Shown: positions 54,746 through 63,620 of the stretch, in pieces
Layout: each line of letters starts with the position of its first letter
Numbering within the stretch: position 1 is the first letter of the stretch
Assembly: GCF_000007205.1 (NCBI RefSeq)
Contig: NC_005043.1
Span: 310,001 to 374,000, forward strand
DNA length: 64,000 bases
DNA from: Chlamydia pneumoniae TW-183
GTDB taxonomy: Bacteria; Chlamydiota; Chlamydiia; Chlamydiales; Chlamydiaceae
Reading direction: 5' to 3'
Position numbers and translations under genes: made by a program
The notes under the pieces: model-generated
Seen by the model: only the letters and a program-made list of their open reading frames with translations
The model's database searches: none
What the model was told of the DNA's origin: nothing

Positions 54746-56877
54746 TGAATAAGCTACTCAATTTCGTCAGCAGAACACTTGGTGGCGATACCGCCTTAAA
54801 CATGATCAATAAGTCCAGCGACTTAATCCTTGCTCTTTGGATGATGGGCGTTGTCTTAATGATCATTATTCCTTTGCCTCCGCCTATCGTTGACTTGATG
54901 ATCACCATCAACTTATCGATCTCTGTATTCTTATTGATGGTGGCTCTTTATATTCCAAGTGCTTTGCAGCTGTCTGTTTTTCCCTCGTTGCTCCTCATCA
55001 CTACGATGTTCCGCTTGGGGATTAATATTTCCTCTTCTCGACAGATTCTCCTTAAAGCGTATGCGGGTCATGTCATTCAGGCCTTCGGAGACTTCGTGGT
55101 TGGAGGGAACTATGTGGTCGGGTTCATTATCTTCCTCATTATTACAATCATTCAGTTTATCGTAGTAACTAAGGGTGCCGAGCGTGTTGCCGAAGTTGCT
55201 GCCCGATTCCGATTGGATGCGATGCCAGGTAAACAGATGGCGATTGATGCGGACTTACGAGCTGGTATGATTGATGCCACACAAGCTCGTGATAAAAGGG
55301 CTCAAATCCAAAAGGAAAGTGAACTCTACGGAGCCATGGACGGTGCCATGAAGTTCATCAAAGGAGACGTTATCGCTGGTATCGTTATCTCTTTGATTAA
55401 CATTGTTGGCGGTTTGACGATTGGGGTGGCTATGCACGGCATGGACCTCGCTCAAGCAGCTCACGTCTACACTCTTCTCTCCATTGGAGATGGTTTAGTC
55501 TCTCAAATTCCTTCTCTTTTGATTGCGTTGACAGCGGGTATTGTCACGACTCGTGTATCGAGTGACAAAAATACGAACTTGGGTAAAGAGATTTCTACTC
55601 AGCTCGTTAAAGAACCACGAGCACTACTCCTTGCAGGTGCTGCAACTTTAGGGGTTGGTTTCTTCAAGGGCTTCCCTCTATGGTCCTTCTCCATTTTAGC
55701 ATTAATTTTCGTTGCCTTAGGGATTCTCCTACTGACTAAGAAATCAGCGGCAGGAAAAAAAGGTGGTGGCTCAGGAGCTTCAACAACCGTAGGGGCTGCT
55801 GGTGATGGCGCTGCTACTGTTGGGGATAATCCCGATGACTATTCTCTAACTCTTCCCGTAATTCTAGAACTTGGAAAAGATCTCTCTAAGCTTATCCAAC
55901 ACAAGACAAAATCAGGACAAAGCTTTGTTGATGATATGATTCCTAAAATGCGGCAAGCTCTCTATCAGGATATCGGAATCCGATACCCTGGCATTCATGT
56001 TCGCACAGATTCCCCTTCTTTAGAAGGATACGATTATATGATTCTGCTTAATGAAGTCCCTTATGTGCGAGGAAAAATTCCTCCGCACCATGTGTTAACC
56101 AATGAGGTGGAGGACAATCTCAGCCGTTATAATCTACCTTTCATTACCTATAAGAATGCTGCGGGTCTTCCTTCAGCTTGGGTTAGTGAAGATGCAAAAG
56201 CTATTCTAGAGAAGGCAGCAATTAAATATTGGACGCCGCTCGAAGTGATCATTCTCCATCTTTCGTACTTTTTCCATAAAAGCTCTCAAGAGTTTTTGGG
56301 AATTCAAGAGGTACGTTCTATGATCGAATTTATGGAACGTTCATTCCCGGACTTAGTGAAGGAAGTCACAAGGCTTATTCCATTGCAAAAGCTTACGGAA
56401 ATCTTTAAGAGATTGGTTCAAGAGCAAATCTCAATTAAAGACCTACGTACAATCTTAGAATCTCTGAGCGAGTGGGCGCAAACTGAGAAAGATACAGTTT
56501 TGCTTACAGAATATGTACGGTCTTCTTTAAAGCTTTATATCAGCTTCAAGTTCTCTCAAGGACAATCAGCAATTTCTGTTTATCTCTTAGATCCAGAAAT
56601 TGAAGAGATGATTCGTGGAGCAATTAAACAGACATCGGCAGGTTCTTACCTTGCTCTAGATCCTGATTCTGTGAACCTAATTTTAAAATCTATGAGGAAT
56701 ACGATCACGCCAACACCTGCAGGAGGCCAACCACCAGTATTATTGACAGCAATTGATGTAAGAAGATATGTACGAAAATTAATAGAAACAGAATTCCCTG
56801 ACATTGCTGTGATTTCTTATCAAGAAATCCTACCAGAAATCCGCATCCAGCCTTTAGGAAGAATTCAGATTTTCTAA
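54745..56877 (+). CDS. cdsV: Type III secretion export gate protein CdsV (YscV/LcrD/FlhA family)
   Basis: Major export-gate component forming a nonameric ring that passes substrates to the channel. 710 aa. The N-terminal half has about seven to eight membrane helices. The FHIPEP-type loop region includes RFRLDAMPGKQMAIDADLRAGMID, nearly invariant in the family. A Gly/Ala-rich linker (residues about 340-365) leads to the cytosolic ring domain. Full length. Overlaps cdsU by one base (TAATG). Confidence 0.95.
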   Translation: MNKLLNFVSRTLGGDTALNMINKSSDLILALWMMGVVLMIIIPLPPPIVDLMITINLSISVFLLMVALYIPSALQLSVFPSLLLITTMFRLGINISSSRQILLKAYAGHVIQAFGDFVVGGNYVVGFIIFLIITIIQFIVVTKGAERVAEVAARFRLDAMPGKQMAIDADLRAGMIDATQARDKRAQIQKESELYGAMDGAMKFIKGDVIAGIVISLINIVGGLTIGVAMHGMDLAQAAHVYTLLSIGDGLVSQIPSLLIALTAGIVTTRVSSDKNTNLGKEISTQLVKEPRALLLAGAATLGVGFFKGFPLWSFSILALIFVALGILLLTKKSAAGKKGGGSGASTTVGAAGDGAATVGDNPDDYSLTLPVILELGKDLSKLIQHKTKSGQSFVDDMIPKMRQALYQDIGIRYPGIHVRTDSPSLEGYDYMILLNEVPYVRGKIPPHHVLTNEVEDNLSRYNLPFITYKNAAGLPSAWVSEDAKAILEKAAIKYWTPLEVIILHLSYFFHKSSQEFLGIQEVRSMIEFMERSFPDLVKEVTRLIPLQKLTEIFKRLVQEQISIKDLRTILESLSEWAQTEKDTVLLTEYVRSSLKLYISFKFSQGQSAISVYLLDPEIEEMIRGAIKQTSAGSYLALDPDSVNLILKSMRNTITPTPAGGQPPVLLTAIDVRRYVRKLIETEFPDIAVISYQEILPEIRIQPLGRIQIF

Positions 56878-56905
56878 TTGATACGTTGTCGCTCATAGGA
56901 GGCAT

Positions 56906-58105
56906 ATGGCAGCATCAGGAGGCACAGGTGGTTTAGGAGGCACTCAGGGTGTCAACCTTGCAGCTGTAGAAGCTGCAGCTGCAAAAGCAGATGCAGCAGA
57001 AGTTGTAGCCAGCCAAGAAGGTTCTGAGATGAACATGATTCAACAATCTCAGGACCTGACAAATCCCGCAGCAGCAACACGCACGAAAAAAAAGGAAGAG
57101 AAGTTTCAAACTCTAGAATCTCGGAAAAAAGGAGAAGCTGGAAAGGCTGAGAAAAAATCTGAATCTACAGAAGAGAAGCCTGACACAGATCTTGCTGATA
57201 AGTATGCTTCTGGGAATTCTGAAATCTCTGGTCAAGAACTTCGCGGCCTGCGTGATGCAATAGGAGACGATGCTTCTCCAGAAGACATTCTTGCTCTTGT
57301 ACAAGAGAAAATTAAAGACCCAGCTCTGCAATCCACAGCTTTGGACTACCTGGTTCAAACGACTCCACCCTCCCAAGGTAAATTAAAAGAAGCGCTTATC
57401 CAAGCAAGGAATACTCATACGGAGCAATTCGGACGAACTGCTATTGGTGCGAAAAACATCTTATTTGCCTCTCAAGAATATGCAGACCAACTGAATGTTT
57501 CTCCTTCAGGGCTTCGCTCTTTGTACTTAGAAGTGACTGGAGACACACATACCTGTGATCAGCTACTTTCTATGCTTCAAGACCGCTATACCTACCAAGA
57601 TATGGCTATTGTCAGCTCCTTTCTAATGAAAGGAATGGCAACAGAATTAAAAAGGCAGGGTCCCTACGTACCCAGTGCGCAACTACAAGTTCTCATGACA
57701 GAAACTCGTAACCTGCAAGCAGTTCTTACCTCGTACGATTACTTTGAAAGTCGCGTTCCTATTTTACTCGATAGCTTAAAAGCTGAGGGAATCCAAACTC
57801 CTTCTGATCTAAACTTTGTGAAGGTAGCTGAGTCCTACCATAAAATCATTAACGATAAGTTCCCAACAGCATCTAAAGTAGAACGAGAAGTCCGCAATCT
57901 CATAGGAGACGATGTTGATTCTGTGACCGGTGTCTTGAACTTATTCTTTTCTGCTTTACGTCAAACGTCGTCACGCCTTTTCTCTTCAGCAGACAAACGT
58001 CAGCAATTAGGAGCTATGATTGCTAATGCTTTAGATGCTGTAAATATAAACAATGAAGATTATCCCAAAGCATCAGACTTCCCTAAACCCTATCCTTGGT
58101 CATGA
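56906..58105 (+). CDS. copN: Type III secretion gatekeeper/effector CopN
   Basis: YopN/SctW-family plug that controls secretion order and is itself secreted; C. pneumoniae CopN is known to bind tubulin. 399 aa. The N-terminal 110 residues are Ala/Gly/Glu/Lys-rich and probably disordered, with the secretion signal and chaperone-binding zone. A helical SctW-type domain follows (about 110-390; ELRGLRDAIGDDASPEDILALVQEKIKDPALQSTALDYLVQTT in segments). Strong Shine-Dalgarno GGAGG. 28 bases after cdsV and 16 before the chaperone gene. Confidence 0.9.
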   Translation: MAASGGTGGLGGTQGVNLAAVEAAAAKADAAEVVASQEGSEMNMIQQSQDLTNPAAATRTKKKEEKFQTLESRKKGEAGKAEKKSESTEEKPDTDLADKYASGNSEISGQELRGLRDAIGDDASPEDILALVQEKIKDPALQSTALDYLVQTTPPSQGKLKEALIQARNTHTEQFGRTAIGAKNILFASQEYADQLNVSPSGLRSLYLEVTGDTHTCDQLLSMLQDRYTYQDMAIVSSFLMKGMATELKRQGPYVPSAQLQVLMTETRNLQAVLTSYDYFESRVPILLDSLKAEGIQTPSDLNFVKVAESYHKIINDKFPTASKVEREVRNLIGDDVDSVTGVLNLFFSALRQTSSRLFSSADKRQQLGAMIANALDAVNINNEDYPKASDFPKPYPWS

Positions 58106-58121
58106 TTAAAAAAGGATTGCC

Positions 58122-58565
58122 ATGCAAAACCAATACGAGCAATTACTAGAATCCTTAGCACCCCTATTAAATACGACACTTGCTCCAGATAAAAATAACT
58201 CTTGTTTAATCCGTTTCAGCGATACCCATGTCCCTGTGCAAATAGAAGAAGATGGAAATTCCGGAGATCTTGCAGTATCGACACTACTAGGTACTCTTCC
58301 TGAAAACGTATTTCGCGAGCGTATTTTCAAAGCTGCTCTCTCTGTAAATGGCTCGTTCCAATCCAGCATCAAGGGAATTCTAGGCTACGGTGAGGTCACT
58401 CAACAGCTCTATCTTTCAGATATCCTGAGTATGAACTACCTAAATGGAGAAAAGTTATTCGAGTATCTCAAGCTCTTTTCTTTGCATGCTAAGATTTGGA
58501 TGGAATCCCTAAGAACAGGGAATCTTCCTGACCTTCATGTTTTGGGAATCTACTACGTCGCGTGA
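58122..58565 (+). CDS. scc1: Type III secretion chaperone Scc1 (SycE/CesT family)
   Basis: Small acidic cytosolic class I chaperone (147 aa) placed directly after copN; Scc1, with the separately encoded Scc4, binds CopN in Chlamydia. It has the CesT-like pattern of an N-terminal helix (YEQLLESLAPLL), a strand CLIRFSDTHVPVQIEE, a middle helix/strand region and a C-terminal helix (EYLKLFSLHAKIWMESL). Its stop overlaps the GTG start of malQ by four bases (GTGA). Confidence 0.82.
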   Translation: MQNQYEQLLESLAPLLNTTLAPDKNNSCLIRFSDTHVPVQIEEDGNSGDLAVSTLLGTLPENVFRERIFKAALSVNGSFQSSIKGILGYGEVTQQLYLSDILSMNYLNGEKLFEYLKLFSLHAKIWMESLRTGNLPDLHVLGIYYVA

Positions 58566-60142
58566 ATGTTTTAAAATACACAAAACACTCACCCTCAGCA
58601 CATGCTTGGAAACTTATAGGAACCTCTCCTAAACACGGGATTTATCTCCCACTATTTTCAATACACACAAAAAATAGCTGTGGAATCGGTGAATTTTTAG
58701 ATCTCATTCCTCTGATCTCTTGGTGCCAAAAACAGGGCTTCAGCGTTATTCAGCTTCTCCCTTTAAATGATACTGGTGAAGATACGAGTCCCTATAACAG
58801 CATCTCTTCCGTAGCCCTGAATCCCCTATTCCTTTCCCTATCCTCTCTTCCAAATATCGATACCATCCCTGAAGTTGCCAAGAAACTTCAAGATATGCAT
58901 GAGTTATGCTCGACTCCATCAGTCAGCTATACTCAAGTTAAAGAAAAAAAATGGGCATTCTTAAGAGAGTACTACCAAAAATGTTGCAAGTCTTCCCTCG
59001 AAGGAAACTCAAATTTTTCTGAGTTTCTAGAAAGCGAGCGCTATTGGCTTTATCCCTATGGGACCTTTCGTGCAATCAAACATCATATGCACGGAGAACC
59101 TATTAATAACTGGCCGAAGTCGCTCACAGATCAGGAGAATTTTCCGGACTTAACTAAAAAATTCCATGATGAAGTCCTCTTTTTTTCCTATCTACAGTTT
59201 CTCTGTTACCAACAGCTCTGCGAAGTGAAAGCCTATGCAGATCAACACCACGTCCTGCTTAAAGGAGACCTCCCTATTCTTATTAGCAAGGATAGCTGTG
59301 ATGTTTGGTATTTCCGAGACTACTTTTCTTCATCAAGGTCTGTAGGAGCTCCTCCTGACCTCTACAATTCTGAAGGACAAAACTGGCATCTGCCTATTTA
59401 TAATTTTTCACAACTTGCCAAAGACGACTACATTTGGTGGAAAGAGCGTCTGCGATATGCTCAAAACTTCTATTCCGTCTATCGCTTAGATCATATTATA
59501 GGATTTTTCCGTTTGTGGATTTGGGATTCTTCAGGAAGAGGAAGGTTCATTCCAGACAATCCTAAAGACTATATAAAGCAGGGCACGGAGATCCTTTCTA
59601 CTATGCTCGGAGCCTCTTCTATGTTACCTATCGGAGAAGATTTAGGGATTATACCCCAAGACGTCAAAACGACATTAACACACTTAGGAATCTGTGGAAC
59701 CCGGATTCCACGATGGGAACGCAACTGGGAAAGCGACAGTGCCTTCATTCCCCTAAAAGATTATAATCCACTTTCTGTGACCACTCTCTCTACCCACGAC
59801 TCTGATACGTTTGCCCAATGGTGGCTCAATTCACCTAAGGAAGCTAAGCAATTTGCTAAATTTCTACATCTTCCTTTTCAAAAAACCCTGACTACAGAAA
59901 CTCAAATAGACATCTTAAAACTTTCTCATGAATCAGCATCTATCTTTCATATCAACCTCTTTAACGATTATCTCGCCCTCTGCCCTGATTTAGTATCAAA
60001 AAATCTACAAAGAGAACGCATTAATACACCTGGGACAATTTCTAAAAAGAATTGGTCGTATCGAGTTCGGCCTTCCTTAGAAGAACTCGCTATTCATAAA
60101 AAATTTAATGGTTACATTGAGAAGATCCTTACAGGACTGTAA
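58562..60142 (+). CDS. malQ: 4-alpha-glucanotransferase MalQ (GH77)
   Basis: Amylomaltase that moves 4-alpha-glucan segments between maltodextrins, working with glycogen phosphorylase (33926). 526 aa. It has the catalytic nucleophile Asp310 in YRLDHIIGFF, acid/base Glu359 in IGEDLG, and third carboxylate Asp413 in STHDSDT. KGDLPILISKDSCDVW is a further GH77 motif. Start GTG at 58562, coupled to scc1 by GTGA. A metabolic gene at the tail of a T3SS operon is unusual but recalled as conserved in Chlamydia. Confidence 0.95.
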   Translation: MNVLKYTKHSPSAHAWKLIGTSPKHGIYLPLFSIHTKNSCGIGEFLDLIPLISWCQKQGFSVIQLLPLNDTGEDTSPYNSISSVALNPLFLSLSSLPNIDTIPEVAKKLQDMHELCSTPSVSYTQVKEKKWAFLREYYQKCCKSSLEGNSNFSEFLESERYWLYPYGTFRAIKHHMHGEPINNWPKSLTDQENFPDLTKKFHDEVLFFSYLQFLCYQQLCEVKAYADQHHVLLKGDLPILISKDSCDVWYFRDYFSSSRSVGAPPDLYNSEGQNWHLPIYNFSQLAKDDYIWWKERLRYAQNFYSVYRLDHIIGFFRLWIWDSSGRGRFIPDNPKDYIKQGTEILSTMLGASSMLPIGEDLGIIPQDVKTTLTHLGICGTRIPRWERNWESDSAFIPLKDYNPLSVTTLSTHDSDTFAQWWLNSPKEAKQFAKFLHLPFQKTLTTETQIDILKLSHESASIFHINLFNDYLALCPDLVSKNLQRERINTPGTISKKNWSYRVRPSLEELAIHKKFNGYIEKILTGL

Positions 60143-60146
60143 GGAT
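60125..60146 (+). terminator. 10-base inverted repeat at the malQ stop
   Basis: ATCCTTACAG (60125-60134) and CTGTAAGGAT (60137-60146) form a tight hairpin spanning the malQ stop codon. No T-run follows immediately, so it may be a 3' stabilising hairpin or weak terminator. TATAAT at 60185-60190, without a clear -35, may serve rpmB. Confidence 0.4.
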
Positions 60147-60358
60147 AGCAATAAAACATTTAAGTCTTTTTATAGTAAGAACCTTATAATAATTTCCTGG
60201 AACGACCGTCTTTCTTAAAAGAATTCCTTCATTATCAACAACAGACAATCACATTTTCTAAGAAAACCTCTTCCCCATATATTCGAAAAGCTCTAGTATA
60301 GATTCCTTTTCATAGAGTTGCTTTATTGAGCGGATGTTAGAGAATTCATAGGAAGAAT

Positions 60359-60628
60359 ATGTCAAGAAAGTGCCCACTTACAGGAAAGAGACCTCGCCGT
60401 GGTTATAGCTATACACTTCGAGGTATTGCTAAAAAGAAAAAAGGAATTGGTTTGAAAGTGACAGGGAAGACTAAAAGAAGATTTTTCCCTAATATGTTGA
60501 CCAAGCGTCTATGGTCTACAGAAGAAAACCGTTTTCTTAAGCTTAAAATTTCTGCTAGCGCTCTTCGTCACATTGATAAGCTCGGATTAGAGAAAGTTCT
60601 CGAAAGAGCTAAAAGTAAAAATTTTTAA
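60359..60628 (+). CDS. rpmB: Ribosomal protein L28
   Basis: Basic 50S protein of 89 aa. The start [22 protein letters not shown] is the L28 pattern (C..TGK.P..G), and [14 protein letters not shown] matches the conserved R.F.PN...KR.W. Length is as in other chlamydiae. It has a 216-base upstream gap and is followed 26 bases later by the UbiD-family gene. Confidence 0.95.
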   Translation: MSRKCPLTGKRPRRGYSYTLRGIAKKKKGIGLKVTGKTKRRFFPNMLTKRLWSTEENRFLKLKISASALRHIDKLGLEKVLERAKSKNF

Positions 60629-60654
60629 TTTAACTTAAGTATAGGGAAATATTT

Positions 60655-62409
60655 ATGTCTTTCTTAAGGCGTCATATTTCTCTTTTTCGTTCACAAAAAC
60701 AACTTATTGATGTTTTTGCTCCCGTAAGTCCTAACCTCGAGTTAGCTGAGATTCATCGTCGTGTTATTGAAGATCAAGGCCCTGCCCTTCTTTTTCATAA
60801 TGTCATCGGATCGTCATTCCCAGTCCTGACCAATCTCTTTGGAACAAAACATCGTGTAGACCAACTTTTTTCTCAAGCTCCTGATAACCTCATCGCTCGA
60901 GTTGCCCACCTTATTTCTTCTACACCAAAGCTTTCTTCTCTATGGAAATCTCGGGATCTATTAAAAAGAATAAGCTCTTTAGGGCTCAAAAAAGCTCGAT
61001 TCCGTCGCTTTCCTTTTGTTTCTATGTCCTCAGTTAACTTAGATCACCTTCCCTTACTCACAAGCTGGCCTGAAGATGGTGGAGCCTTTCTCACACTTCC
61101 TCTTGTCTATACGGAATCGCCGACTCTTACTACACCCAATCTTGGGATGTATCGCGTGCAACGGTTCAATCAAAACACCATGGGCCTCCATTTTCAAATC
61201 CAGAAGGGCGGAGGGATGCATCTGTATGAAGCAGAGCAAAAAAAGCAAAACCTTCCTGTTTCGGTATTTTTGTCTGGAAACCCCTTTTTAACCCTTTCTG
61301 CGATTGCCCCCCTACCTGAGAATGTCTCGGAACTTCTCTTTGCTACCTTCCTCCAAGGAGCGAAGCTCCTTTATAAAAAAACAAACGACCATCCCCACCC
61401 TCTACTCTACGATGCGGAATTCATCCTGGTCGGAGAATCTCCGGCCGGGAAACGTCGTCCTGAAGGTCCTTTTGGCGATCATTTCGGATACTACAGTCTC
61501 CAACATGACTTCCCTGAATTCCACTGTCATAAAATCTATCACAGAAAAGATGCAATCTATCCTGCTACAGTAGTCGGCAAACCCTACCAAGAAGATTTTT
61601 ATATAGGGAACAAACTCCAAGAATACCTCTCCCCTTTATTTCCGTTAGTTATGCCTGGTGTGCGTAGACTTAAAAGTTACGGAGAATCAGGGTTTCATGC
61701 ACTGACTGCGGCTGTCGTTAAAGAACGCTATTGGAGAGAATCTCTAACCACAGCTCTTAGAATTCTTGGAGAGGGCCAACTTTCCCTAACGAAATTCCTA
61801 ATGGTCACAGACCAAGAGGTGCCTCTCGACAGGTTCTCCGTGGTTCTAGAAACCATTTTAGAGCGTCTACAGCCAGACCGAGATCTTATTATTTTCTCAG
61901 AAACTGCAAACGATACGTTAGACTATACAGGACCAAGCTTAAATAAGGGCTCCAAGGGAATCTTCATGGGAATAGGAAAAGCCATCCGAGACCTTCCCCA
62001 TGGATATCAGGGAGGAAAAATCCATGGAGTTCAAGACATCGCTCCCTTTTGTCGTGGTTGCCTAGTGTTGGAAACATCCCTCGAGGACCGATGTATTAAA
62101 TCTCTCCTTCACCATCCAGATCTAAAATCATGGCCTCTGATTATCCTTGCCGATAATCTGAGAGAAACCATTCAAAGTGAAAAAGATTTTCTCTGGAGGA
62201 CCTTCACACGATGTGCCCCAGCAAATGATCTTCACGCGCTCCACAGCCATTTTGCTACTCACCGTCCTAATTACAACTTTCCCTTCGTTATCGATGCCCT
62301 GATGAAGCCTTCCTATCCTAAAGAAGTAGAGGTCGACCCATCTACAAAACAAAAGGTTTCCGAACGATGGCACGCATATTTCCCCAATAAAGAAACTTTT
62401 TATATTTAA
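60655..62409 (+). CDS. ubiD: UbiD-family (prenylated-FMN) decarboxylase
   Basis: 584 aa of the UbiD fold. Recognisable are NLGMYRVQRFNQNTMGLHFQIQKGGG in the FMN/metal region, GESPAGKRRPEGPFGDHFGYYS carrying the Glu of the E-R-E catalytic set, and the C-terminal NRSSKG-like segment SLNKGSKGIFMGIGK. Members usually decarboxylate aromatic acids; in quinone synthesis this is 3-polyprenyl-4-hydroxybenzoate or, in the futalosine route, a naphthoate. The exact substrate is not readable. Recalled ortholog CT085. It lies between rpmB and the PLD-fold gene. Confidence 0.88.
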   Translation: MSFLRRHISLFRSQKQLIDVFAPVSPNLELAEIHRRVIEDQGPALLFHNVIGSSFPVLTNLFGTKHRVDQLFSQAPDNLIARVAHLISSTPKLSSLWKSRDLLKRISSLGLKKARFRRFPFVSMSSVNLDHLPLLTSWPEDGGAFLTLPLVYTESPTLTTPNLGMYRVQRFNQNTMGLHFQIQKGGGMHLYEAEQKKQNLPVSVFLSGNPFLTLSAIAPLPENVSELLFATFLQGAKLLYKKTNDHPHPLLYDAEFILVGESPAGKRRPEGPFGDHFGYYSLQHDFPEFHCHKIYHRKDAIYPATVVGKPYQEDFYIGNKLQEYLSPLFPLVMPGVRRLKSYGESGFHALTAAVVKERYWRESLTTALRILGEGQLSLTKFLMVTDQEVPLDRFSVVLETILERLQPDRDLIIFSETANDTLDYTGPSLNKGSKGIFMGIGKAIRDLPHGYQGGKIHGVQDIAPFCRGCLVLETSLEDRCIKSLLHHPDLKSWPLIILADNLRETIQSEKDFLWRTFTRCAPANDLHALHSHFATHRPNYNFPFVIDALMKPSYPKEVEVDPSTKQKVSERWHAYFPNKETFYI

Positions 62410-62501
62410 TAAGAATCTTATTCTATTAAACGTTTAATTAAATTAGTTATTTTTATTTTTAAAAATATATAAAAACAAAAAAGCTATTTTAAGAGTAAAA
62501 A

Positions 62502-63563
62502 ATGAATAAAAGACAAAAAGATAAATTAAAAATCTGTGTTATTATTAGCACGTTGATTTTAGTAGGAATTTTTGCAAGAGCTCCTCGTGGTGACACTTTT
62601 AAGACTTTTTTAAAGTCTGAAGAAGCTATCATCTACTCAAATCAATGCAATAAGGACATGCGTAAAATTCTATGCGATGCTATAGAACACGCTGATGAAG
62701 AGATCTTCCTACGTATTTATAACCTCTCAGAACCCAAGATCCAACAGAGTTTAACTCGACAAGCTCAAGCAAAAAACAAAGTTACGATCTACTATCAAAA
62801 ATTTAAAATTCCCCAAATCTTAAAGCAAGCCAGCAATGTAACTTTAGTCGAGCAACCTCCAGCAGGGCGTAAACTGATGCATCAAAAAGCTCTTTCCATA
62901 GATAAGAAAGATGCTTGGCTAGGATCTGCGAACTACACCAATCTTTCTCTACGTTTAGATAATAATCTCATTCTAGGAATGCATAGCTCGGAGCTCTGTG
63001 ATCTCATTATCACAAATACCTCTGGAGACTTTTCTATAAAGGATCAAACAGGAAAGTATTTTGTTCTTCCTCAAGATCGTAAAATTGCAATACAAGCTGT
63101 ACTCGAAAAAATCCAGACAGCTCAGAAAACCATCCAAGTTGCTATGTTTGCTCTGACCCACTCGGAGATTATTCAAGCCTTACATCAAGCAAAACAACGA
63201 GGAATCCATGTAGATATTATCATTGATAGAAGTCATAGCAAACTTACTTTTAAGCAATTACGACAATTAAATATCAATAAAGACTTTGTTTCTATAAATA
63301 CCGCACCCTGTACTCTTCACCATAAGTTTGCAGTTATAGATAATAAAACTCTACTTGCAGGATCTATAAATTGGTCTAAAGGAAGATTCTCCTTAAATGA
63401 TGAAAGCTTGATCATACTGGAAAACCTGACCAAACAACAAAATCAGAAACTTCGAATGATTTGGAAAGATCTAGCTAAGCATTCAGAACATCCTACAGTA
63501 GACGATGAAGAAAAAGAAATTATAGAAAAAAGTCTTCCAGTAGAAGAGCAAGAAGCAGCGTGA
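62502..63563 (+). CDS. Phospholipase-D-superfamily protein with two HKD motifs
   Basis: 353 aa. An uncleaved-looking N-terminal anchor or signal (hydrophobic residues about 9-24) is followed by two PLD half-domains: HxKxxxxD at His127/Lys129/Asp134 with GSANYTNLS after it, and at His273/Lys275/Asp280 with GSINWSKG after it. Both catalytic motifs are intact, so phosphodiesterase activity (phospholipid, cardiolipin or nucleic acid) is likely, acting outside the cytoplasm. The acidic tail is rich in Glu. Chlamydiae have several PLD-like proteins; this one corresponds by position to recalled CT084. Upstream leader is extremely AT-rich. Confidence 0.88.
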   Translation: MNKRQKDKLKICVIISTLILVGIFARAPRGDTFKTFLKSEEAIIYSNQCNKDMRKILCDAIEHADEEIFLRIYNLSEPKIQQSLTRQAQAKNKVTIYYQKFKIPQILKQASNVTLVEQPPAGRKLMHQKALSIDKKDAWLGSANYTNLSLRLDNNLILGMHSSELCDLIITNTSGDFSIKDQTGKYFVLPQDRKIAIQAVLEKIQTAQKTIQVAMFALTHSEIIQALHQAKQRGIHVDIIIDRSHSKLTFKQLRQLNINKDFVSINTAPCTLHHKFAVIDNKTLLAGSINWSKGRFSLNDESLIILENLTKQQNQKLRMIWKDLAKHSEHPTVDDEEKEIIEKSLPVEEQEAA

Positions 63564-63586
63564 TGATCTAAAATAGTCACAGAAGA

Positions 63587-63620
63587 AGGCCTAGCTCGTG
63601 ATTCAAGTATGTCTAGGCCT
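63587..63620. terminator. Shared hairpin between convergent genes
   Basis: AGGCCTAG (63587-63594) pairs with CTAGGCCT (63613-63620) across an 18-base loop. It begins 24 bases after the PLD-gene stop and its right arm includes the stop codon of the leftward gene. GC-rich stem in AT-rich surroundings; no strong T-run on either side. Confidence 0.45.
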
